Source of the DNA: Acidobacteriota bacterium
GTDB taxonomy: Bacteria; Acidobacteriota; Terriglobia; Acidiferrales; UBA7541
DNA length: 5,347 bases
NCBI GenBank assembly: GCA_003133505.1
Contig: PKXT01000038.1
Location: forward strand, 1 to 5,347
Direction of reading: 5' to 3'
Below are positions 1 to 5,347 of this stretch, piece after piece (position 1 is the stretch's first letter; each line of letters opens with the position of its first letter). Under the pieces are notes generated by a model. The model saw only the letters and a program-made list of their open reading frames with translations. It did no database searches and was not told the DNA's origin. A program made the position numbers and the translations under genes.

Positions 1-180
1 CGCCTGATTCTCCGCACGCTTCAGGAATGTGGCGGCAACAAAGTGGAAAGCGCCCGAGCGCTGGGAATTGCCCGCGGTTACCTGCATCGCCTGATTAATC
101 AGCTCGAGATTGAATCCGGTGAGGGCGATCCGCTCGCCGAACCTCTGGCCGAAGAGGTGGCTGGCCAGCGAGTAATGTAA
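1..180 (+). CDS. C-terminal fragment of a sigma-54-type response regulator (Fis-type DNA-binding domain)
   Basis: The window opens inside this gene; frame 1 is open from base 1 to the TAA at 178-180, giving 59 residues. Residues 3-37 read as a Fis/NtrC-type helix-turn-helix: ILRTLQECGGNKVESARALG, then IARGYLHRLINQL. The GGNKxxxAxxLGI core is the hallmark of the domain that ends bacterial enhancer-binding proteins and some Fis-like regulators. A 20-residue acidic tail (GEGDPLAEPL onward) follows. Members of this family normally have a receiver or other sensor domain and a sigma-54-contacting AAA+ ATPase upstream; none of that is visible here, so a smaller regulator is possible. The second half of the motif (YLHRLI) departs from the usual TLYRKL, so its DNA target may be unusual. 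The repeat protein starts 19 bases downstream, suggesting co-transcription. The HTH assignment is firm; the full architecture is inferred. Confidence 0.8.
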   Translation, partial: RLILRTLQECGGNKVESARALGIARGYLHRLINQLEIESGEGDPLAEPLAEEVAGQRVM

Positions 181-199
181 CTTTTCGCCGCTAACTGCG

Positions 200-1249
200 A
201 TGAGCGTTGCATGCCCCAATGGTGAGCTAGTGCCCGCCAGCAATTCGTCCGGTTTTGCCGGGCGGGTGTGCCGACCCTTCCTGCTCAATTCCCAGAATTC
301 TGACGGTGGTTGGGGTTTCCATCCAGATTGCGATAACGCAGTCGAACCCACCTGCTGGGCGCTTGCCGCCCTGAGTTCCTATGCGAACACGAATCGAGAT
401 TCTTCGCATGAAGAGTCCGTGCGGCGGGGATTGAAGTGGTTGTGCGATGCACAGCTTGCCGATGGGTCGTGGCCCGCGGTTCCCGCGCAGCGCGTGGGAT
501 GCTGGATCACGTCGGCAGCTTGCTTGACCTTGGACGCCGGCGGTTACGCGCCCCATCAAGTGGCGCGAGGGCTGCAATGGCTCTGCGATTTCTGGCCTGC
601 CGAAGGGACCGCCTGGTGGCGCTTGGCCAGTAAATTTCGCCGCAAGAGCTCACTGGTTCGCCAGGATGCTTCGCTAAGAGGTTGGAGTTGGACGCAAGGC
701 GCCGCGAGTTGGGTCGAGCCTACCTCCGCCGCGCTACTGGCTCTAAATCGCTCTCCCGCGCAATCGCGACGAATAGCGGGAGCGGCGCGGCGCCAAAGCC
801 TCGGCGAGCGAATGCTCTACGACCGCATGTGCCCCGGCGGCGGATGGAACAGCGGAAATCCCCACGTCTACGGAGTGGCCGGCGTGCCGCGCATTGGCCC
901 CACCGCGTGGGCGCTGCTGGCGCTCCGGCAGTACAGAGCGCGTAGCGAGAATCAGATGAGCTTGCAATGGCTGCAGGATTCCTACGGTCACATTCGCGGC
1001 CCTCTTTCTCTTTCTCTCGCGCACACCTGCTTGACGGCCTACGGAAAGGTGATGCTCCCCGTTGGGCCCGCGCTGGAGGCGATGTATTCGACCAACCAAT
1101 TTCTCGGGAGTGTCGCGTCGGTGGCCTGGGCCATCATGGCCGTGCAAACCACCCCCCAATCGGTGGCTATACTCTTCGGGCCTTCGGGACCGTCCCCGAT
1201 GATTCAAGCCGCGAATAGCGATGCTTCGGCCGACAGGCCTCCCCGATGA
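200..1249 (+). CDS. Squalene-cyclase/prenyltransferase-type repeat protein lacking the DxDD motif
   Basis: A 349-residue protein with repeats of the squalene-hopene cyclase / protein prenyltransferase beta-subunit superfamily (alpha-alpha toroid). QW-like motifs include QNSDGGWGF (32-40), QLADGSWP (85-92) and CPGGGWNSG (211-219). Helices of the form xLxWLxD recur at 78-83, 124-130 and 254-260. The helix motif PTxxALxAL occurs as EPTCWALAAL (49-58), EPTSAALLAL (173-182) and GPTAWALLAL (233-242). True squalene-hopene cyclases exceed 600 residues, have two barrels and use DxDD as acid catalyst. This one is about half that length and has no DxDD, though DCDN lies at 43-46. It has no signal peptide or membrane segment, so it is probably cytosolic or peripherally membrane-bound. 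The last 30 residues are low complexity. No strong Shine-Dalgarno precedes the ATG, which I chose because it follows the regulator stop by 19 bases. The stop overlaps the next start. The fold is well supported; substrate and activity are unknown. Confidence 0.82.
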   Translation: MSVACPNGELVPASNSSGFAGRVCRPFLLNSQNSDGGWGFHPDCDNAVEPTCWALAALSSYANTNRDSSHEESVRRGLKWLCDAQLADGSWPAVPAQRVGCWITSAACLTLDAGGYAPHQVARGLQWLCDFWPAEGTAWWRLASKFRRKSSLVRQDASLRGWSWTQGAASWVEPTSAALLALNRSPAQSRRIAGAARRQSLGERMLYDRMCPGGGWNSGNPHVYGVAGVPRIGPTAWALLALRQYRARSENQMSLQWLQDSYGHIRGPLSLSLAHTCLTAYGKVMLPVGPALEAMYSTNQFLGSVASVAWAIMAVQTTPQSVAILFGPSGPSPMIQAANSDASADRPPR

Positions 1250-2160
1250 GCTTCGCCGTAGCCGATCTGCGGCCACCTTTTGAACGCCCTCCCTCCCGCG
1301 TAGCCATTCGCCCCGCTGTAAACTATCAGGCTGATCTCGCGAACGTATTGTTCGAAACCTTGCGGGAATTTGCTCTTCCCGTTCGCGGCAAGACTGTCCT
1401 GCTCAAGCCCAACTTCGTCGAACATGATCCCGAGTTCGTCATTAATACGCATCCCGCCGTCGTCGCCGCCGCGCGCGAAAGCTTCTTGCGCCTGGGAGCG
1501 AAAACTGTACTCGTTGCCGAAGGCCCCGCCAACGAGCGCGATACCGAAGCCATTCTCGAATCCATTCGCCTTCGTGAATTTCTCGGCCCGCTGGGCCGCA
1601 TCTTCGTTGACCTCAATGCCGATGGAGTGGAGCTGGTTCCCACCCGCACCCGCGCTTCGAAGTTGAAGGAACTCTATCTTCCCAGGAGTATCCTGCTGGC
1701 CGATTTCGTCGTCTCCATGCCCAAAATGAAGACCCACCACTGGGCCGGAGTTACTCTATCGCTTAAGAATATGTTTGGAATCGTTCCCGGAAGCTGTTAC
1801 GGCTGGCCCAAAAACGCCCTGCATTGGGCCGGGCTTACCCGCTCCATTCTGGATATTAACAGCACCGTGCGGCCCGACTTCGCCATCGTGGATGGCATCG
1901 TCGGCATGGAGGGCAACGGGCCCATCCAGGGCATACCCAAACCCTGTGGAGTATTGGTGTTGGGCGATGATCCCGTCGCCGTGGATGGCACTTGCGCCCG
2001 CATCATGGGTCTGGTTCCAGAGCGCATTGACTATCTCTCCCATGCCGGCCTGCTCCTCGGTCATCTGCAACCCGCCAAAATCCTTCAGCTTGGCGAAACC
2101 ATCGAGACTGTTCGAATTCCCTTCGCCGTCACCGAGACCTTTCGCGATCTCCAGGCCTGA
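1246..2160 (+). CDS. DUF362 domain protein (COG2006 type), stand-alone
   Basis: A 304-residue protein that is essentially one DUF362 domain. Family landmarks in order are KPNFV (54-58), NTHP (67-70), a glycine-bearing loop VAEGP (90-94), MPKMKTHHWAGVTLSLKNMFG (158-178; key residues K160, K162, H164-H165, K174, N175), IVDGIVGMEGNGP (214-226), and DDPVAVDGTCARIMGL (241-256). Many DUF362 proteins carry a C-terminal 4Fe-4S ferredoxin module. This one does not: its only cysteines are scattered at 184, 234 and 250. No signal peptide or membrane segment is seen, so it is probably cytosolic. The family has no well-established general reaction; I assign none. The ATG at 1246 shares ATGA with the stop of the repeat protein, which implies translational coupling and a linked function. 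Length fits a single-domain member, and no lesion is visible. Confidence 0.92.
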   Translation: MSFAVADLRPPFERPPSRVAIRPAVNYQADLANVLFETLREFALPVRGKTVLLKPNFVEHDPEFVINTHPAVVAAARESFLRLGAKTVLVAEGPANERDTEAILESIRLREFLGPLGRIFVDLNADGVELVPTRTRASKLKELYLPRSILLADFVVSMPKMKTHHWAGVTLSLKNMFGIVPGSCYGWPKNALHWAGLTRSILDINSTVRPDFAIVDGIVGMEGNGPIQGIPKPCGVLVLGDDPVAVDGTCARIMGLVPERIDYLSHAGLLLGHLQPAKILQLGETIETVRIPFAVTETFRDLQA

Positions 2161-2298
2161 AATTGCTCCGCTCGGGGTCAGGAGTTTCTTTTACGCACTG
2201 CCAGAACAGGAACAATGGCAGGTGATCTTATATCTGCAATCGGGTTGTTTCGCACAACTAAACTGCCTACCTGCAATCCATTGGCCGCTGCTGCAATT
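2161..2298. other. Non-coding spacer between the DUF362 gene and the IS remnant
   Basis: No convincing coding sequence in any frame. The stretch holds two small hairpins (2196-2224 and 2244-2258) and three copies of the 7-mer CTGCAAT at 2234-2240, 2271-2277 and 2291-2297. The last copy abuts the presumed end of the insertion sequence. No sigma-54 type GG-N10-GC element was found. Confidence 0.5.
2196..2224 (+). terminator. Hairpin downstream of the DUF362 gene, possible transcript end
   Basis: CACTGCCA (2196-2203) pairs with TGGCAGGTG (2216-2224) through eight base pairs with one bulged G at 2222; the loop is 12 bases. It lies 36 bases after the DUF362 stop, where the transcript of the three-gene run would end. 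No T-run follows, so it does not match a standard intrinsic terminator. It could equally be a chance hairpin or a transcript-stabilising structure. Confidence 0.25.
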
Positions 2299-2304
2299 AG
2301 CAGC
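2287..2304. repeat. Small palindrome spanning the IS boundary
   Basis: GCTGCT (2287-2292) and AGCAGC (2299-2304) are perfect inverted copies separated by six bases. The right arm is the presumed outermost sequence of the insertion element and the left arm is flanking DNA. This may be chance, or the flank may have resembled the element's end. Confidence 0.4.
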
Positions 2305-3171
2305 TTGTTGAAGAATTGAGCGGGCGAAGCATTTTCATCTGTTGTTCGGGTTTGCGTACAAGCCGGGGGTAGTTTTGAGGGTCTTTTCGCTGGGCCGGGG
2401 AGTCGCTTTTGGCCTCCGAAAAAACCGCCAGTGCAGTCTTGCCGGAACTCTCAGGCCACCGCCTGAGCCTTCAGCCGCTGCAAGCGGCAGAGGGTGTAAG
2501 CGGCGCCCACGAAGGTAAACAGCCAGCCCACTTTCCGGAGACCTCGCAACTTCACTTTCCTCAGCATCCCGATAACCTTCATCCACCCGAAGGATTACTC
2601 GACTCGTTTTCGCTCCCGCTGACTGACCTCGTATCCATGGTGGCGGGTGGTGCGCTGGTCAATGGCGCTGGCACGATTGGTGTTGTTCTGGGCTACATGC
2701 GGGGTGATCCACATCCTCCACAGTTCACCCACGAAATCCTTGGTGTCATAGTTCTTGTCCGCCCCCAGGGTAACTCGATGCTTGCCCGGCAGAGTCTCGG
2801 CCATCCGTAAAGCCGCATCGCGCTCCGCCGTTACATTCGCCTGGGTCACCATCGCGCGCATCAGCAGCCCGTTGCGGTTCTCCATCACTACGTGTCCCAG
2901 ATAGCTCAGCCGCGCTTCGGCCCCTTGGGACTTCCGGTACAGTCGCGCCTGGGGATCGGTGATGGATTCAACATCCGCTCGCTCCGCACCGAATAGAAAA
3001 TCTGCAGCAGCAGCGCCCGCAGCGCTCCGGGATGATCGGCGACCGCCCCACCTCCGAGTACAGCCCGGCGAACCACGGCGATATCTCCTTCAACATCCCA
3101 TCCACCATCTCCCGCACCGCTCGCAACGGGTGATCCGCCGGTACCCCCTCTCTCCCTTCGCCTCGACGCTA
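2299..3171 (-). mobile_element. Decayed IS5-like insertion sequence, one end recognisable
   Basis: The transposase remnant reads on the - strand. On the + strand, AGCAGCTTGTTGAAGAATTG from about 2299 resembles the terminal sequences of many IS5-group elements (AGCAGGCTGTTGAA-like) and sits about 150 bases beyond the transposase stop, as expected for the downstream end. I searched 3172-3385 by eye for the matching inverted end (a TTCAACA-containing sequence) and found none, so the upstream end is deleted or eroded. The right limit given is only where recognisable transposase coding ends. Target-site duplications cannot be assessed. The element separates the DUF362 gene from the membrane-protein gene. 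Confidence 0.7.
2451..3168 (-). pseudogene. IS5-family DDE transposase, multiply disrupted
   Basis: Read on the - strand, three pieces in three frames match an IS5-type transposase. The N-terminal piece has VPADHPLRAVREMV and ends in SEVGRSPIIPE. A second frame carries ALRALLLQIFYSVRSER. A third runs from about DPQARLYRKSQG through LSYLGHVVMENRNG, GADKNYDTKDFV, TPHVAQN, TTRHHGYEVSQRERKRVE, a TAA stop (2595-2597), then SFGWMK, LRKVKLRGLRKVGWLFTF and a final TGA at 2451-2453. Lesions are: no start codon in frame (a TAG bounds it at 3169-3171); a frameshift near 3018-3026; an internal deletion near 2965 joining the YSVRSER region to the TDPQARL region, which in intact relatives are separated by roughly 100 residues including the first catalytic Asp; and the nonsense codon. 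Active-site parts that remain are the Asp of GADK and the R-x3-E-x6-K signature, its stop falling just after the Glu. It cannot encode an active transposase. Confidence 0.85.
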
Positions 3172-3385
3172 TCCGGCGCCGGATTCCAGGCCGCCCCCGC
3201 CGTCCCACCGAGCCCCCTCAGTACGAGTAGCAATCCCCCTACGGTTTGGAACACCACATGCTCTAGCCACTGATAAGGGCTGCGTGCGTCAGCCGAAGTG
3301 TGACTGTTCGGAGACAGGCGGCTTCGGTTATCACGTGGCAGCGCACCTCCGCGCTCAGCGGTACACTAGCGCGTGACCAAGTCGA
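3172..3385. other. Non-coding region upstream of the membrane-protein gene
   Basis: No convincing gene in any frame. It should contain the lost right end of the insertion element and the promoter of the membrane-protein gene, but neither can be identified firmly. Visible structure is limited to CCGAAG and CTTCGG arms around 3293-3327 and a short AGCGC/GCGCT stem at 3340-3355. Such stems are expected by chance in GC-rich DNA. Confidence 0.4.
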
Positions 3386-5074
3386 ATGCGGAGCCTGGCG
3401 GGAAATTTATCAGTGAAGCTTGGGAAGTTTAATCGTCCTCTCATGAGCACACTTGAGAATTCAGCGGGCGCAGTCGCCACGACTGGCATGGTCGTCGCAT
3501 CCGCGGGCGAACCTGCCTGTCTAAGTTGTGCTAACGCGACGCCCCAAGGTCATGCGGCGCCCGCTCTTGCGCGGACCACTCGCGCAGGGAGTATTCATGC
3601 GCGGGATAGTGCGCTGGCGGGAATCCTGTGCCGCGCTTTCTCGTTTCCCGTATTGCTCGGGGCGCTTTTGGTCGGTGCTGTTTTCTGCACCGCCCGCTTG
3701 GGGCTGCAAGACCCCGACACCTGGTGGCACATCGTCACAGGTCAACAGATCTTGGCGACGCACGCATGGCCTACTGTTGACTCTTTCTCCTTCACCATTC
3801 ACGGCGCGCCCTGGCTGCCCTATGAATGGCTTGGCGACGTCTTGATGGCCGTGTGCGTTCGCGTTGGGGGCCTGCAGGGTCTGACCGCCGGAGTGATCGT
3901 GCTGGCCGGAGTCATTTTCGCGCTGCTGTATTACTATGCGTTTTTGCGCAGCCGCAATGCCAAGGCCGCCTTTATGGCCTGCGCCGCAGTCTTGCCTTTG
4001 TCGGTGTTGTTTTTTACTTTCCGCCCTCAATTGCTTGGATATGTTTTTTTTATACTCACGCTGATCCTGCTGGAGCGCTACCGGCTGGGCCTGCAGCAAT
4101 CCCTCTGGCTGCTTCCTCTGGTTTTTCTGCTTTGGGTGAATACTCATGGCACGTTTGTATTTGGCTTGTTCGCTCTGGGCCTTTACTGGGCCAGCGGCCA
4201 GGTAACGTTTTCGGCGGGCGGTATTCACGCCGAGCGGTGGACGCCCCGACAGAATCGGCACCTTATGCTAATTGGGCTGCTCTGCCTGCTGGCTCTTTGC
4301 GCGACTCCCTATGGTTGGCGGGTAGCCGTCAATCCGATTCAAATGGCCTTTGCCCAGCCGATTAACATCAGCAGTATCAAGGAATGGCAGAGTATGCCCC
4401 TGGGCACGTGGCGCGGGAAGCTGTTTCTCGCCTATGTACTGTTATTCGTGCTCGCTCAAATTGGGCTGCGCCCTCGCTATCGAATTGAGGAAATGGGTCT
4501 TTTCTTTCTTGCGGTATACGCGGCAAGCGTTCACGTCCGCTTCCTGATTATCTTCGTCATAATTTTTGCTCCGCTGCTGGCGGGATTACTCGAGCGATGG
4601 TCGCCGCCCTACGAATCTTCGAAGGATCGGCCGCTGCTCAATGCCGCGCTCATGCTTATTCTGATAGCCGCGCTGGTGGCATTCTTCCCCTCGCGCCAGG
4701 AGCTTCTGCAAACCGAGGAGGGTTTTTTTCCGGTTAGCGCCGTCCAATACCTCCGCGCACACGCGGTTCCTGAGCCCATGTTCAACGAATACGGCTATGG
4801 CGGCTACCTGATTTGGTCCTTTAACGGTCAGCGCAAGGTATTCATTGATGGCCGCGCCGATATCTATGAAGCTCGCGGCGTTCTTTCGGATTATCTGAGC
4901 ATTTCCGGAGTGAGCGCGAATGCCCTAGGTCTGCTGAAGAAATACAACATCCAGTCGTGCTTGATTCAACGGGATGCCGCGCTGGCGACGCTACTCTCCG
5001 CTTCGGGCGATTGGAGCCGCATCTATGAGGACCAGCTCAGCGCCATTTATGTGCGCAACGGCGCCCGTCCTTAG
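3386..5074 (+). CDS. Polytopic membrane protein, GT-C glycosyltransferase-like
   Basis: A 562-residue protein. Residues 1-80 are hydrophilic and low complexity. A first membrane helix lies at about 86-105, followed by the loop QDPDTWWHIVTGQQI (108-122). Further hydrophobic segments lie at about 166-184, 195-210, 216-229, 240-250, 255-268, 293-306, 346-360, 369-402 (probably two) and 417-434. The last ~125 residues are soluble, with NEYGYGGYLIW (467-477) and VFIDGRADIY (485-494). The acidic DPD just after the first helix and the many-helix layout resemble GT-C enzymes, which transfer sugars from lipid-linked donors outside the cytoplasmic membrane. Sugar transfer is therefore a plausible inference but not shown. 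The start is uncertain: ATG 3386 gives the longest form but has no ribosome binding site. ATG 3443 is in frame, with GGGAAG 15 bases upstream, and would remove 19 residues; GTG 3413 is also possible. It is separated from the upstream run by the IS remnant and is probably transcribed alone. Confidence 0.8.
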   Translation: MRSLAGNLSVKLGKFNRPLMSTLENSAGAVATTGMVVASAGEPACLSCANATPQGHAAPALARTTRAGSIHARDSALAGILCRAFSFPVLLGALLVGAVFCTARLGLQDPDTWWHIVTGQQILATHAWPTVDSFSFTIHGAPWLPYEWLGDVLMAVCVRVGGLQGLTAGVIVLAGVIFALLYYYAFLRSRNAKAAFMACAAVLPLSVLFFTFRPQLLGYVFFILTLILLERYRLGLQQSLWLLPLVFLLWVNTHGTFVFGLFALGLYWASGQVTFSAGGIHAERWTPRQNRHLMLIGLLCLLALCATPYGWRVAVNPIQMAFAQPINISSIKEWQSMPLGTWRGKLFLAYVLLFVLAQIGLRPRYRIEEMGLFFLAVYAASVHVRFLIIFVIIFAPLLAGLLERWSPPYESSKDRPLLNAALMLILIAALVAFFPSRQELLQTEEGFFPVSAVQYLRAHAVPEPMFNEYGYGGYLIWSFNGQRKVFIDGRADIYEARGVLSDYLSISGVSANALGLLKKYNIQSCLIQRDAALATLLSASGDWSRIYEDQLSAIYVRNGARP

Positions 5075-5076
5075 CT

Positions 5077-5126
5077 GCGATCGCCGGCGTCTCCTGCAGG
5101 TGACACAATCGGGCCGCCGGTGTCGC
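5077..5126 (+). terminator. Imperfect inverted repeat after the membrane-protein gene, possible terminator
   Basis: Bases 5077-5089 (GCGATCGCCGGCG) pair with 5115-5126 (CGCCGGTGTCGC) over twelve pairs, two of them G-T, with one bulge at 5082. The 25-base loop contains the palindrome CCTGCAGG (5093-5100). It begins three bases after the stop codon, a usual terminator position. A T4 run (5136-5139) comes only ten bases after the stem, so it is not a textbook intrinsic terminator. Confidence 0.35.
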
Positions 5127-5211
5127 CATATGTCCTTTTGAGGAAACGCTCTAGCGGTAGTAAATCGCATTTTTCTATGTTTTGGCGGGACGCACGTTCA
5201 GATATTCGCCG

Positions 5212-5240
5212 TTCGTTTGGAAGTCAACGTGCCTTATATA
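5212..5240 (+). promoter_or_regulatory. Weak promoter-like pair before the last partial gene
   Basis: TATATA at 5235-5240 resembles a -10 box and lies 17 bases after TTCGTT (5212-5217), a poor -35 match. The surrounding 5140-5250 stretch is more AT-rich than the rest of the window, and the site is 25 bases ahead of a start codon with a good ribosome binding site. The position is sensible but the match is weak. Confidence 0.22.
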
Positions 5241-5265
5241 GGTTTCTGCTTGGGAAGGTTATCCG

Positions 5266-5347
5266 ATGAATGCACGATTTCCAGAGCATCCCGGCCTGTT
5301 CAGGGACCTGCGCCATGCCGAGTCCGTCAAATGTAACCCGCTTCTTT
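5266..5347 (+). CDS. Possible start of an unidentified gene, cut by the window end
   Basis: An ATG at 5266 follows GGGAAGG with a seven-base spacing, the best ribosome-binding-site geometry in the window. The frame stays open for 27 codons to the window edge, beginning MNARFPEHPGLFRDLRHAES. The fragment is hydrophilic, with no signal peptide or membrane segment, and I do not recognise it. The preceding AT-richer intergenic stretch and the possible terminator after the membrane-protein gene fit a new transcription unit starting here. Since 27 open codons can occur by chance, the call rests mainly on the ribosome binding site. Confidence 0.4.
   Translation, partial: MNARFPEHPGLFRDLRHAESVKCNPLL

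Noticed and set aside
342..347. DCDN region (residues 43-46) as a degenerate DxDD catalytic motif
   Set aside because: Relative to the following PTxxALxAL helix it is several residues too far upstream; the VEPT positions fit the DVDDT place better.
743..1740. Two long - strand frames opposite the repeat protein and the DUF362 gene
   Set aside because: Both are antisense to genes with strong family motifs and show no recognisable domain.
2335..2586. Open frame of 83 codons on the - strand over the 3' part of the transposase
   Set aside because: Its first part is out of frame with the recognisable transposase C-terminus (SFGWMK, LRKVKLRGLRKV), and the product is Arg/Pro-rich and unlike any family I know.
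2409..2810. Open frame of 133 codons on the + strand across the IS remnant
   Set aside because: It lies antisense to the transposase remnant, which is supported by clear family motifs; its own translation has no recognisable domain.
3337..3350. TGGCA-containing sequence as a sigma-54 (-24/-12) promoter
   Set aside because: The GG is present at 3337-3338 but the bases at the required -12 spacing are CC rather than GC. Sites checked in 2161-2298 also failed.
3362..3367. TACACT as a -10 box for the membrane-protein gene
   Set aside because: No acceptable -35 element lies 16-18 bases upstream, so it is not supported.
3521..4261. Long open frame (246 codons) on the - strand inside the membrane-protein gene
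   Set aside because: It is a shadow of the GC-rich coding strand; the + strand product has coherent membrane helices and motifs, this one is Gln/Arg/Lys-rich without structure.

Overview
The window is moderately GC-rich bacterial chromosomal DNA. The gene types resemble what I associate with Acidobacteriota: a sigma-54-type regulator next to a squalene-cyclase-like repeat protein, a DUF362 protein, and a polytopic membrane protein with a DPDTWWH loop. There is no rRNA or other phylogenetic marker here, so this placement is an inference. All intact genes read on the + strand. No tRNA, rRNA or CRISPR array was seen.

Left part (1-2160): a tight three-gene run. It opens with the C-terminal end of a regulator carrying a Fis-type helix-turn-helix (stop at 180). 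After 19 bases comes a 349-residue protein built of squalene-cyclase/prenyltransferase-type alpha-alpha repeats but lacking the DxDD cyclase motif. Its stop overlaps the start of a 304-residue DUF362 (COG2006-type) protein in an ATGA. Spacing and overlap argue for one transcript. The reaction is unknown; a small lipid- or isoprenoid-related pathway is a guess resting only on the repeat fold.

Middle (2161-3385): no intact gene. A spacer with short hairpins (2161-2298) leads into a decayed IS5-like insertion sequence on the - strand. One terminal sequence is recognisable at about 2299. The transposase is broken by a lost start, a frameshift near 3020, a large internal deletion near 2965, and a stop codon (2595-2597) directly after the catalytic glutamate. 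The right-hand end of the element cannot be found. About 210 bases of non-coding DNA follow.

Right part (3386-5347): a 562-residue polytopic membrane protein resembling GT-C-type glycosyltransferases, with a C-terminal soluble domain. It is followed by an inverted repeat that may be a terminator, an AT-richer intergenic stretch, and what may be the first 27 codons of another gene with a good ribosome binding site (5266 onward). The best candidate for something undescribed is the regulator / cyclase-like repeat protein / DUF362 cassette.
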